Of a stretch of 64,000 bases of DNA, positions 24,913-33,497 are shown one piece after another (position 1 is the stretch's first letter; each line of letters begins with the position of its first letter). This stretch comes from Microbispora siamensis. Its GTDB lineage: Bacteria; Actinomycetota; Actinomycetes; Streptosporangiales; Streptosporangiaceae. The notes under the pieces are model-generated. The model saw only the letters and a list, made by a program, of their open reading frames with translations. It did no database searches and had not been told where the DNA came from. The stretch covers positions 159,092 through 223,091 of the forward strand of contig NZ_BOOF01000006.1 in the NCBI RefSeq assembly GCF_016863095.1. Reading direction: 5' to 3'. The position numbers and the translations under genes are program-made.

Positions 24913-25284
24913 TCAGCGGCCCTCGTGGCGCTCCCGGGCGGCGACGACCTCGGGCATGCGCTCCTCCGTCCAGGCGATGAGGGGAAGCAGGCGCTCGGCG
25001 GCCTCACGGCCGAGCGGGGTGAGGCTGTACTCGACCCGCGGCGGGATCGTGTGCTCGGCCTCCCGCAGCACCATGCCGTCGCGTTCCAGCGCCTGGAGGG
25101 TCTGGGACAGCATCTTCTCGCTCACCCCGTCCACGCGGCGGCGCAGGGCGTTGAAGCGGTAGGGCCCTTCGTACAGGGCCGCCAGCGCCAGGATCGCCCA
25201 CCGGCCGGTGATCGTCTCCAGCACGGTGCGCGAGGTGCACTTCCGCGAGAAGACGTCGGCGACGAGGTCCTCGAACTCCTCCAT
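24913..25284 (-). CDS. HxlR-family transcriptional regulator
   Basis: The 123-residue regulator starts MEEFEDLVADVFSRKCTSR and has the HxlR core: Cys near the N terminus (residue 15), ITGRWAILALAALYEGPYRFNALRRRVDGVSEKMLSQTLQALERDGM. The winged-helix continuation HTIPPRVEYSLTPLG is typical. In QorR/YtfH-type members the N-terminal Cys senses oxidants or electrophiles. It is divergent from the QorB-like gene, the same arrangement as E. coli ytfH-ytfG, which suggests redox control of that reductase. A palindrome lies between the two starts. Confidence 0.9.
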   Translation of the reverse strand: MEEFEDLVADVFSRKCTSRTVLETITGRWAILALAALYEGPYRFNALRRRVDGVSEKMLSQTLQALERDGMVLREAEHTIPPRVEYSLTPLGREAAERLLPLIAWTEERMPEVVAARERHEGR

Positions 25285-25306
25285 GGCCGCCAGCTTACGC
25301 TCTCGA

Positions 25307-25346
25307 AGTACTTTCTGATAGAAAGCACTAACCACTAGAAAGCGCT
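25307..25346. promoter_or_regulatory. HxlR operator: near-perfect palindrome plus extra half site
   Basis: AGTACTTTCT-GAT-AGAAAGCACT (25307-25329 with the centre counted) is a 23-bp near-perfect inverted repeat with one mismatch pair. A further half site ACTAGAAAGCGCT follows at 25334-25346. Both lie between the divergent HxlR and reductase starts. Confidence 0.75.
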
Positions 25347-25360
25347 GTGGAGGAGAAACC

Positions 25361-26218
25361 ATGATTGTCGTGACCGGAGCCACCGGGCACCTCGGCCGGC
25401 TGGTCGTCGAGGACCTCGCCGCGCGCGTCCCCGCCTCGCGGATCGTCGCGGCGGTGCGCAGCCCGGAGAAGGCGGCCGACCTGGCCGAGCGGGGCGTCCA
25501 GGTGCGCGAGGCGGACTACGACCGCCCCGCCACCCTGGAAGCGGCGTTGGAAGGCGCCACCAGGGTCCTGCTCGTGTCCGGCACCGATCCCGGCCGGCGG
25601 GTCGGCCAGCACAAGGCCGTGGTGGACGCCGCCCGGGCGGCCGGCGTCGAGCTGCTCGCCTACACGAGCATCCCGCGCGCCGACACCACCCCGCTGGGCC
25701 TCGCGCCCGACCACAAGGCGACCGAGGAGTACATCCGCGCGAGCGGGCTGCCCTTCGCCTTCCTGCGCAACGGCTGGTATCACGAGAACTACGTCGCGGC
25801 GGCCCGGCAGGGCGCGCAGAGCGGCGTCATCCCCGGCAGCGCCCGCGACGGCCGCGTCGCCTCGGCGGCGCGCGCCGACTTCGCCGCCGCCGCGGCCGCC
25901 GTCCTGGCGGGCGAAGGGCACCGCAACGCGGTGTACGAGCTGACGGGCGACGTCGCCTGGAGCATGCCCGAGCTGGCCGCCGTGGTCTCCGAACTGTCCG
26001 GTACGCCGGTCGAGTATCGGGACCTGCCCGTCGCCGAGTACGCCAAGGCGCTGGAGGCGGGCGGCCTGCCCGGACCGGTCGCGGCCCTGTTCGCCCAGAT
26101 CGACGCCGGCATCGCCGACGGCTGGCTCGGCGAAACCCCCGGCGACCTGTCCCGCCTCATCGGCCGCCCGACCACCCCGCTGCGCGACACCCTCGCCGAG
26201 GCCCTGAAGAACGGGTGA
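25361..26218 (+). CDS. qorB: NAD(P)H:quinone reductase-like SDR (QorB/YtfG-type)
   Basis: The 285-residue protein begins with the nucleotide-binding fold MIVVTGATGHLGRLVVEDL (GxxGxxG). It continues as an atypical NmrA-like SDR with the PFAFLRNGWYHENY segment typical of the QorB group. In E. coli QorB reduces quinones with NADPH. The ATG has a strong GAGGAG upstream. Divergence from an HxlR regulator with a palindrome in the common region supports inducible expression, perhaps by electrophiles or quinones. The stop is directly adjacent to the stop of the convergent BTAD-type gene. Confidence 0.88.
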   Translation: MIVVTGATGHLGRLVVEDLAARVPASRIVAAVRSPEKAADLAERGVQVREADYDRPATLEAALEGATRVLLVSGTDPGRRVGQHKAVVDAARAAGVELLAYTSIPRADTTPLGLAPDHKATEEYIRASGLPFAFLRNGWYHENYVAAARQGAQSGVIPGSARDGRVASAARADFAAAAAAVLAGEGHRNAVYELTGDVAWSMPELAAVVSELSGTPVEYRDLPVAEYAKALEAGGLPGPVAALFAQIDAGIADGWLGETPGDLSRLIGRPTTPLRDTLAEALKNG

Positions 26219-29200
26219 TCACACGCGGTCGAGCAGGGCCAGGATCGGCTTCTCGTACAGGGCCGCCCCTGAACGGCGGACGAGAGCGAGCGCGGCGCGC
26301 AGGCGGCGGCCCGCGGCCTCGCGGTCGTCTCGCGCGAGCGCCAGGCGGGCCAGGCACAGGTCGGTCACCGACCAGCCGAGCAGGCGGCCCTGATGCGGCA
26401 GGAGCAGGTCGTGCAGCGCCGCCGCCGCGGCCGTGTCGCCCAGGGCCAGGCACGCCTCGCTCAGCAGGTCGGGGACGAACCGGTAGGCGAGATCTCCTCG
26501 CATCCCGGCGAAGCCGTCGCGGGCCAGACCTGCGAGGATCTCGGCGGCCTCGTCCCTCCTGCCGAGGTCGAGCAGGGCCGCGCAGCGCAGCACCAGCCAT
26601 CCGGGCTGGCCGGGCCGCCGCGCCAGCGCCTCCTCGGCCGGCGTCAGCGCCGCCGCCGCGTCACCCCGCGTCCGCGCCGCCAGGCAGCGGAAGACGTCGG
26701 CCCGGCTCTCGGCGTGGTCGCGGCCGAACGCGCCCTCAGGATGGAGCCGGGCCGACTCCTCCGCCTCCGCCACGGCGCGGCCGGGGTCGCCGCGGAGATA
26801 GGCGTGGATCGCCGACAGCCAGGCGGTGAGGCTGAGCAGGGCGGGCTGCCTGATCCTGCGCGCGGTGTCCGACAGCCACGTCAGCAGCAGGTCCGCCCGC
26901 TCCAGCTCGCCCTGTTTGACCAGCTCGACGTGCTCGGCCTCCCGGGCCAGCCATTCGGCCACCAGGTCGCCGGTCCGGCGGGCCACCTCGGTCATCTCGT
27001 CGATGGCCGCCTGCCGCTCGGCGTGCCCGGCGACTCCCCGGGAGAGGATCTCGTACGCGCTGAGCGCCCGCAGCAGCGACCCGTCGTCCCCGTGCAGGCG
27101 GGCCTCCCGTACGGCCTCGGCCGCGAGCGCGCAGCTCTCCTCGACCGGCCGGGTGAAACAGCCCGTGACGGCGAAGGCCGCCAGGAGCTGCGACCGCCAG
27201 GGCGAGCCCTCCCCCTGGCTCCGCAGCGCCCGCTCGATCCGCCCGGTCAGCGCGCCGCCCGCGGCCCACTCCTCGTACATCGCCCACGACAGCGGGTCGG
27301 AGAACCCGAGCGCGGCGCGGGCCAGCCGGTCGTCGTCCCCGAGAGCGTCGGCGATCTCGGCCGCCTCCTCCAGCGAGGCGTGGACCTGCGTGCTCATCCC
27401 GGCCGCCGACTGCGCCTCGGCGAGGCCGAGCAGCAGGTCGCACCGCAGCTCCCGGCTCTCCCTGGCGGCGGTCACCGGAAGCTGGCCGGTGAGGGCGACG
27501 GCATGCCCCAGGTGCTCGACCGCGTCCTCGTACGCGAACTGGGCCATGGCGTGAGCGGCCGCCTGCCGGGCGTACTCGATCGCCTTGGCCGCCATGCCGG
27601 AGATGACCAGGCCCTCGCGGTAGTGGTGCGCCAGCTCGGCCAGATGCGTGCCGCGCCGCTCGAGCACGGCCGCGATGCCGGCGTGCAGGCGCCGCCTGCG
27701 CAGCGGGGCGAGGCCGTCGCGCAGCACGTCGCGGACGATGTCGTGGGCGAACCGGTAGACCATGTCGTGCTCGGTGAGCAGGCGCGCCCGGACGGCCGCG
27801 TCGAGCACCTCGAGCACCTCGTCGCGCGGCACGTCCATCACGTCGTGCACCACGTCGAGCAGCACGTCCAGCGGGGCGTCACGGCCCAGCAGCGCCGCCG
27901 CCGACAGGACGCCCGGCGCGCCCGGCGGCATCGCCGCCATCCTGCCGCGCAGCACGTCCGCGACCGCGCCCGGCACCTCGCCGCCGTCCAGGTGGACCAG
28001 TTCGCCCAGGAAGAAGGGGTTGCCGCCGGTCCGCCTGGCCACCTCGGCCGCGCGCGTCGCGTCCGCGCCCGCCCGCCGCAGATACTCGGCGATGGCGTCC
28101 TCGCGGAGGCCGCCCAGCGTGAGCCGCTCGACCTGCGGGAGCCGTACGAGCGTGGCGAGCGTGCGGGCCAGCGGCCCGCCCACCTCCGTGTCGCGGTACG
28201 TCGCGATCACGGTCAGCTCCGGGCACGCCCGCGTGGTGGCGAGGAACTCCAGCAGGCGCAGGGACGAGGCGTCGGCCCACTGGAGGTCGTCGAGGACGAC
28301 GAGCACCCTGCCGTGCGCCGCCGCGTGCTCGGCGAGGAGCCGGGCGAACGCCTCGTACAGCGCGAACTCCCCGGTCGCGCCGAGCATCTCGGCCAGTTCG
28401 CCGTGCCGTCCGGTGAGCTGCCGTACGGCCTGGGCCCAGGGCCAGAACGGCGGCGCGCCCGTGCCGTCCCAGCAGCGGCCGAAGACCGCGACCGGCGCGC
28501 GCGCCGCGGCGTCCTCCGCCAGGCTGGTCTTGCCGATGCCCGGCTCGCCCGCCACGAGCACGATCCGCGGGCCGCCCGCGGTGACGGCGCGGCGCAGGAC
28601 CCGTGATTCGGCCGCCCGCCCGACGAGCGCGCACTCCCGCTGTCCGGCGTCCACCGTGTCCGCCCCGGCGGCGGAAGCGAGGCCGTGGGAGGTCGCGGGC
28701 GGGGGCGTCAGCGCGGGGTCCTGCTCCAGGATCCGCCGCTCCAGCTCACGGGAGCGCGGATCGGGGTCCAGGCCGAGTTCGCCGACGAGCAGCCGGCGGC
28801 CCTCGGTGAGCAGGGCGAGCGCGTCCGCCTGGCGGCCGGCCTGGTAGAGGGCGTGCGCGCCGAGCCTGCGCAGCCGCTCGCGCAGGGGATGCGCCGCCAC
28901 GAGCCTCGTCAGCTCGGGCACCAGCGCCCGCCCGAACCCGAGCGCGAGCTCGGCCTGGGCCACGTCCTCGACGATCGAGAGCCTGAGCTCCGCCAGATGG
29001 GCGATCTCGTCGCGCGCCCAGGGCTCGTTCTCGAACCCCGACAGCGGCTCGCCCCGCCACTCCTTCAGAGCCAGGCGGAGCTGCCCGGCGGCTCCCGCGT
29101 GGTCGCCCGCCTCCAGCAGCCGCCTGCCCGCCGCGACGGCGGCGCCGGCGCGGCCGAGGTCGAAGCTCTCGGGCGGGAGCTCGACCGCGTAGCCGCCCGG

Positions 29201-29470
29201 CCTGCTCACCAGCACCGACGGCTTCGCCCTGCGCACCCGGCCGGGTTCGAGCACGCGCCGCAGCTTCGACACGTACGCCTGCACGGTGTTGACCGCCCCC
29301 GGCGGCGGCTCCTGCTCCCAGAGGGCGTCCACGATCCTGGCCGTGCTCACCGGACGCGGCGCGGCCAGCACGCACAGGGCCAGCACCGCCCGCTGCTGGG
29401 AGGGCCCGATGTCGAGCGGCGTCCCCCCGTCGTCGAGCACGACGACCGGGCCGAGCACGCGGAACTCCAA
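26219..29470 (-). CDS. BTAD/SARP-type regulator with AAA ATPase and TPR-like region
   Basis: The product is about 1083 residues. The N terminus LEFRVLGPVVVLDDG starts the OmpR-like DNA-binding domain of SARP regulators, followed by a BTAD helical domain (SFDLGRAGAAVAAGRRLLEAG onward). A P-loop GEPGIGKTSLAEDAA and Walker B VLVVLDDLQWADASSL mark the STAND-type ATPase. The last 500 residues are helical repeats (TPR-like) without a C-terminal LuxR domain. SARPs commonly activate secondary metabolism, but no biosynthetic cluster lies nearby. Start TTG has GGAGGGGA upstream; a longer in-frame start has no such site. Confidence 0.9.
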   Translation of the reverse strand: MEFRVLGPVVVLDDGGTPLDIGPSQQRAVLALCVLAAPRPVSTARIVDALWEQEPPPGAVNTVQAYVSKLRRVLEPGRVRRAKPSVLVSRPGGYAVELPPESFDLGRAGAAVAAGRRLLEAGDHAGAAGQLRLALKEWRGEPLSGFENEPWARDEIAHLAELRLSIVEDVAQAELALGFGRALVPELTRLVAAHPLRERLRRLGAHALYQAGRQADALALLTEGRRLLVGELGLDPDPRSRELERRILEQDPALTPPPATSHGLASAAGADTVDAGQRECALVGRAAESRVLRRAVTAGGPRIVLVAGEPGIGKTSLAEDAAARAPVAVFGRCWDGTGAPPFWPWAQAVRQLTGRHGELAEMLGATGEFALYEAFARLLAEHAAAHGRVLVVLDDLQWADASSLRLLEFLATTRACPELTVIATYRDTEVGGPLARTLATLVRLPQVERLTLGGLREDAIAEYLRRAGADATRAAEVARRTGGNPFFLGELVHLDGGEVPGAVADVLRGRMAAMPPGAPGVLSAAALLGRDAPLDVLLDVVHDVMDVPRDEVLEVLDAAVRARLLTEHDMVYRFAHDIVRDVLRDGLAPLRRRRLHAGIAAVLERRGTHLAELAHHYREGLVISGMAAKAIEYARQAAAHAMAQFAYEDAVEHLGHAVALTGQLPVTAARESRELRCDLLLGLAEAQSAAGMSTQVHASLEEAAEIADALGDDDRLARAALGFSDPLSWAMYEEWAAGGALTGRIERALRSQGEGSPWRSQLLAAFAVTGCFTRPVEESCALAAEAVREARLHGDDGSLLRALSAYEILSRGVAGHAERQAAIDEMTEVARRTGDLVAEWLAREAEHVELVKQGELERADLLLTWLSDTARRIRQPALLSLTAWLSAIHAYLRGDPGRAVAEAEESARLHPEGAFGRDHAESRADVFRCLAARTRGDAAAALTPAEEALARRPGQPGWLVLRCAALLDLGRRDEAAEILAGLARDGFAGMRGDLAYRFVPDLLSEACLALGDTAAAAALHDLLLPHQGRLLGWSVTDLCLARLALARDDREAAGRRLRAALALVRRSGAALYEKPILALLDRV

Positions 29471-29557
29471 CGCGATCCCCTCCGGTTGCGGTCCCCCGAA
29501 TGTATCCCGCCGCAGGAGGAGTTTTCGGACGATCGGCGGACGATCCACGACAAACGG

Positions 29558-30883
29558 TCAGTGACGGGAGCCGCGGGCGCGGGTGCGCCGAAGCAGACGG
29601 CGACGCGGGTCGGCGGCCCGGCCGTCGGTGTGCAGCCACAGGTTCACGCCGGTCCCCCCGAGCGCCGAGGGCTCGATCCGCACCCCGCCGCCGGTCGACT
29701 CGGCCAGGCGCCGGGCGATGTCGAGGCCGAGCCCGGTGGAGCCTGCCCCGCTGTTGCCCCGCCGCAGCGCCTTCTCCGGATCGGGAATTCCCGGGCCCGC
29801 GTCCGCGACGAGGATGCCCACCATGCCGCTCCCCCGGTGCAGGGTGACGCGGAAGGCCGTGCCCTGCGGCGTGTGGCGGAAGACGTTGCCGAGCAGCGCG
29901 TCGACCACCGCGCCGAGATCGGCCGCGGCGACCGGCACCGGGCTGGGCTCGTCGGCGCCGACGAGCTGCCACGGCCGCGCCTGGTCCTCGGCGAGCGCCG
30001 ACCAGAAGGCGAGCCGTTCCCGCAGCACGAGCGCGGCGTCGCAGCCCGCCGGCACGGCCCGGGACGGCCGCCGGGCGGCCTCGATGATCTCGTCCACGGC
30101 CTGTTCGAGCCGGTCGATGGCGAGCCTGCGCTGCTCGGCCTCGGGGCCGGTGCCGCCGAGGTTGAGCCGCAGCGCGGTCAGCGGGGTGCGCAGCCGGTGC
30201 GACAGGTCGGCGGCGAGCTCGCGCTCGGCCGCGAGCAGTCCCTCCACCTGGTCGGCCATCGTGTTGAACGCGCGTCCTGCGGCCACCAGCTCGGGCGGGC
30301 CGTCCGGGACGATGCGCACCGTCAGGTCGCCCGCCCCGAGGGCCGCCGCCGCCTGCCCGAGCCTGCGGGCCGCCCGGACGACCCGGGCCCCGAGCCGGTC
30401 GGCCACCACCACCGACCCCACCACCAGGGTGACCGCGACGCCGGTCAGCACGGCCCAGGAGGTGGACACGCCCTTCCTCGCGTCCGCCTCGGGCGCGTAC
30501 ACCTCGATGACGGCCCGCCGCCCGCCGCCCAGCGCGACCGGCCTGAGCAGCACGTATCCCTTCCTGACCGGCACGGTCCTGGCGCTTTCCGCCGCGCCCG
30601 CGACGTCGGCCGCCGTGACCCGGGAGCGGCCCACCGTACGCCCGCCGGAGAGGTGGACGGCCAGGCGGGAGGTCCCCACCGGGGTGCTGGCCAGTGCGCG
30701 CTCCAGCGCGGCCGCGTCGTCGGTCACCACGAGGGCGGGCACGATCGTGGCGGCCTGGCGCTCGGCGTCCGCGAGCGCGCGGCTCTCGGCGATCTCCTTG
30801 ACCGCCACGGCCAGCGGGATGAGGAAGGCCAGCGCGACCATCGCCGTCACGGCCACCGCCACCAGGGCCAGGCTCCGTCTCAC
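29558..30883 (-). CDS. Sensor histidine kinase
   Basis: The 441-residue kinase has two membrane segments (residues about 7-28 and 148-170) enclosing a short extracytoplasmic sensor. A HAMP segment follows (RRLGQAAAALGAGDLTVRI), then the H box ELAADLSHRLRTPLTALRL, N box ADLGAVVDALLGNVFRHTP, and G boxes VADAGPGIPD and GSTGLGLDIARRL. The signal is unknown. It starts at GTG 27 bases after the response-regulator gene on the same strand and forms a two-gene operon with it. Confidence 0.92.
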   Translation of the reverse strand: MRRSLALVAVAVTAMVALAFLIPLAVAVKEIAESRALADAERQAATIVPALVVTDDAAALERALASTPVGTSRLAVHLSGGRTVGRSRVTAADVAGAAESARTVPVRKGYVLLRPVALGGGRRAVIEVYAPEADARKGVSTSWAVLTGVAVTLVVGSVVVADRLGARVVRAARRLGQAAAALGAGDLTVRIVPDGPPELVAAGRAFNTMADQVEGLLAAERELAADLSHRLRTPLTALRLNLGGTGPEAEQRRLAIDRLEQAVDEIIEAARRPSRAVPAGCDAALVLRERLAFWSALAEDQARPWQLVGADEPSPVPVAAADLGAVVDALLGNVFRHTPQGTAFRVTLHRGSGMVGILVADAGPGIPDPEKALRRGNSGAGSTGLGLDIARRLAESTGGGVRIEPSALGGTGVNLWLHTDGRAADPRRRLLRRTRARGSRH

Positions 30884-30910
30884 CGCCGCTCCCGCTCAGG
30901 ACCTCGGGGC

Positions 30911-31594
30911 TCAGCCCTCGGCAGGGGGGCTGAGACGTACGCCGACACCCCGCACGGTATGCAGATATCGGGGACGGGAGGCGCTCTCGCCGAGCTTGCG
31001 CCGCAGCCAGGACAGGTGGACGTCGATCGTCTGATCGTCCCCGTACGACTGCCGCCACACCTCGGCCAGCAGTTCCTTGCGCGAGATCACGCGCTCGGGA
31101 CGGGCGGCGAGGTAGGCCAGCAGGTCGAACTCCCGGCGGGTGAGGTCGAGCGGCACGCCGTCGAGGCGGGCCTCCCTGCGGTCGGCGTCGACGACCAGGC
31201 CGCCGACCCTCGCGACGGACGACGACGCCCCGGGCCTGGCCCGGCGCAGCACGGCCTCCAGGCGGGCGTTGAGGTGGTCGCCGGAGAACGGCTTGACCAG
31301 GTAGTCGTCCGCGCCGCCGCGCAGCAGGCGGACGATCTCGGCCTCGTCGTCCCGCGCGGTGGCCACGATGACCGGGACGTCGGAGATCGCCCGGAGCATC
31401 TTCAGCGCCTCCGCGCCGTCGAGGTCGGGCAGTCCCAGGTCGAGGACGACCACGTCGGGGGCGGCGTGGGCGATCTCCCGCAGAGCGTCGAGCGCCCGGC
31501 CCGCGCTGCGGACCGCGTGGCTGCGCCCGGTCAGGTCGCGGATGATCGCGGACCGGACGAACTCGTCGTCCTCAACCACCAGAACGGTCGCCAT
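30911..31594 (-). CDS. OmpR/PhoB-type response regulator
   Basis: The 227-residue protein has a receiver domain (VLVVEDDEFVRS, phosphoacceptor Asp in VVVLDLGLPDLDG, conserved Lys in YLVKPF) and a winged-helix output domain (LTRREFDLLAYLAARPERVISRKELLAEVW ... TVRGVGVRL). It is phosphorylated by the kinase encoded just downstream. Its targets are unknown. The ATG start is clear. It is divergent from the membrane protein gene at 31751, which could be one target because the intergenic region is only 156 bases. Confidence 0.93.
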   Translation of the reverse strand: MATVLVVEDDEFVRSAIIRDLTGRSHAVRSAGRALDALREIAHAAPDVVVLDLGLPDLDGAEALKMLRAISDVPVIVATARDDEAEIVRLLRGGADDYLVKPFSGDHLNARLEAVLRRARPGASSSVARVGGLVVDADRREARLDGVPLDLTRREFDLLAYLAARPERVISRKELLAEVWRQSYGDDQTIDVHLSWLRRKLGESASRPRYLHTVRGVGVRLSPPAEG

Positions 31595-31750
31595 GGGGCA
31601 GAAACGTACACGCCCACCCGGTACGGCGTCCCGGGAAGAGCGATCCGAAACATAGGGAATTGCGGCTATTTAAGGCATGCACAAATCCATAGAGGTTGCC
31701 CGAAAACAATCGAGCGGCCAATCGGATGGCGAGATAGAGTGAGCGGCCAC

Positions 31751-32371
31751 ATGAGAAGGGCCGCCGGTTACTTGATCGCCTGGTGCGGGGCCACCGCGCT
31801 CGCCGTCGGCGTGTCCTGGCTCGGCGTGCGCGACGTGCTGCGCAGCGCGATCCTGGACGAGGCGCCCCTCGCCCCCGTGGTGGCCGTCGCCGCGTCCCTG
31901 TCCGCCTCGCCGGGCGCCCCCGTCCCCACTCCGCGGGGCACGCCGGACGGAGGAGCCTCCGGCGGCACGTCCGAGGAGCCGGCCGATGAAGCGGCCGGGC
32001 GGCCGTCCCCCTCCCGGCCCACCGCCACGCCGGCGCGGACCGCGCGGGCGGCGCGGACCACCCCGGCGCCGCGCCCGGCACGTGCCACACCGCCGGCGAG
32101 GCCGGCGGAGTCCTCTCCCGCCGCCCGGCAGCGCAAGGCCGCCGGCGGGGAGAGCCTGCACACGTTCACGCTGAAGGGCGGCAGGGCGACGATCGCGGTG
32201 ACCTCCGAGGACTGCCGCGTGGTGACGGCGACTCCGAACGACGGCTACGAGGTCAAGGTGTGGGAGGCCGACCAGTGGCTGCGGGTCGCGTTCCTCCGGG
32301 ACGTCCACGAGTCGTCGGCGTTCTGCACGTGGAACGCCCTGCCGCCCAGGCTCGACACGTACGAGAACTGA
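31751..32371 (+). CDS. Membrane-anchored Pro/Thr-rich protein of unknown function
   Basis: The 206-residue protein begins MRRAAGYLIAWCGATALAVGVSWLGVRDVLR, a single N-terminal membrane segment followed by the DVLR pattern often seen in this actinobacterial family. A low-complexity linker rich in Pro, Thr, Ala and Arg (about residues 45-135) leads to a small C-terminal beta-rich domain with two cysteines (EDCRVV, AFCTWN). A GTG at 31739 would add four residues. It is divergent from the response regulator and may be regulated by it. The family is recognised only as hypothetical. Confidence 0.75.
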   Translation: MRRAAGYLIAWCGATALAVGVSWLGVRDVLRSAILDEAPLAPVVAVAASLSASPGAPVPTPRGTPDGGASGGTSEEPADEAAGRPSPSRPTATPARTARAARTTPAPRPARATPPARPAESSPAARQRKAAGGESLHTFTLKGGRATIAVTSEDCRVVTATPNDGYEVKVWEADQWLRVAFLRDVHESSAFCTWNALPPRLDTYEN

Positions 32372-32398
32372 GGGCCCCGGCCTTCCGCTCGGGAAAGC

Positions 32399-33136
32399 TC
32401 AGTCCAGCAGGGCGCGGTATTTCTTGAGCTCCTTGACCTCGGCGCCCAGCGAGGTGGCGGTGGCGACGGCCAGCGCCTTGGCTCCCCCGAAGGCGCCGCC
32501 GGCCTGCTCGGCCCGGGCGAGCTTGATCGCGCCGTTGTCGTGCTCGATCATCAGCGTCACGTACTTCCGGTCGAAGGACGGGCCACGCAACTTGGCGAGC
32601 GCCTCGATCTCGGCCCGCGTCTGCGTGCCCGGCATCGCGTGGTCGCGCGGCAGCGGCTCCGCGCCCCACATGTCGAGCCAGTCCTTCAACGTGCGGATGT
32701 CGGTGTCGCGGGCCGTCGCGACCTTCGCGGCGAACTCGCCGACCCATGGGTCGCCCGCCCGCGTCTGCGCGAGCCTCGCCATCTCCAGGGCCTGGAGGTG
32801 ATGCGGGATCATCTGCCGGGCGAACGCCACGTCGGCGGCGTTGTTTTCTGTGGACGGCTCCGCCGCGCCGGTCTCGTCCGGCGTGGCGCTGAGCGCGGAC
32901 CCGGGGGTCGCCGTGGCCTCAGGGCTCGGCGTGGCCTCGGGGGTGAGCGCCGTCCCAGGGGTGGCGGGCGAGACGGACGCCGGGACCGCGGGGGCGGGCG
33001 AGGCGGCCTCGCCCGCCAGGTCCGGCGCGCCGCATCCGGCGAGCAGGGCCGTCGCGAGCACTCCCGTTAACGCGCTCGGTAACGCGGCCGTCACACGAGC
33101 CGTCACAGCGGGGAGCCGGCGGATAGTGGTCGTCAC
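32399..33136 (-). CDS. DUF305 lipoprotein
   Basis: The 245-residue protein starts with a signal peptide and lipobox (LATALLAGC, Cys near residue 34). A long Ala/Pro/Thr linker follows, then the DUF305 four-helix, ferritin-like domain: ARQMIPHHLQALEMARLA and TLMIEHDNGAIKLARAE. The conserved MIxHH and MIxHDxGA signatures suggest metal binding, and copper is often proposed for this group. Location: outer face of the cell membrane. The start is GTG. Neighbours give no further hint. It is convergent with the Pro-rich protein gene. Confidence 0.9.
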   Translation of the reverse strand: MTTTIRRLPAVTARVTAALPSALTGVLATALLAGCGAPDLAGEAASPAPAVPASVSPATPGTALTPEATPSPEATATPGSALSATPDETGAAEPSTENNAADVAFARQMIPHHLQALEMARLAQTRAGDPWVGEFAAKVATARDTDIRTLKDWLDMWGAEPLPRDHAMPGTQTRAEIEALAKLRGPSFDRKYVTLMIEHDNGAIKLARAEQAGGAFGGAKALAVATATSLGAEVKELKKYRALLD

Positions 33137-33420
33137 TGGAGGGCCTTTCCGGTTCTGGCTCGGGGACGGACGCGACGGCCGCCGGGGCCGGGCGCGATCG
33201 GGTCCGTCCGTGATCCCTTGCCGCAGGACCCTACCGCCGGTCGGCGGCTCCGGCCGCCCTCGTACGGCGTTTCGGCATATTTACGGTGATTAACGGACAA
33301 GCTGGGCATTGCGTGTCAAAATTCCCATTCGCTTCCCTGGATCACCCCTGTGCTCTAGCCTCCAACTGTGCCAAAGGGCAGCGAAACTCTACGAAAGGTT
33401 TCACACCGAGGAAACCTCTG

Positions 33421-33468
33421 TTGACACGAGCGAAACAGTGATACTTTCGCTTGGGAGCGCTCCCAAGC
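33421..33468 (+). promoter_or_regulatory. lacI promoter with perfect CelR/CebR-type operator
   Basis: TTGACA (33421-33426) is followed by TACTTT (33442-33447, short 15-bp spacer). TGGGAGCGCTCCCA lies at 33452-33465 inside a 20-bp perfect palindrome (33449-33468). The 14-mer is identical to the known CelR/CebR operator of cellulose-degrading actinomycetes. Further upstream GGTTTC and GAAACC (33397-33416) form another inverted repeat. The operator probably autoregulates the lacI gene. Confidence 0.8.
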
Positions 33469-33497
33469 CGTGTGAACCTTCGGGCCGAGGAGACCGG

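Noticed and set aside
28685..32371. Very long open frame on the plus strand (over 1200 codons) across the BTAD regulator and the two-component genes
   Set aside because: It is a GC-driven shadow of minus-strand genes with recognisable domains. Only its last 207 codons (from 31751) are real.
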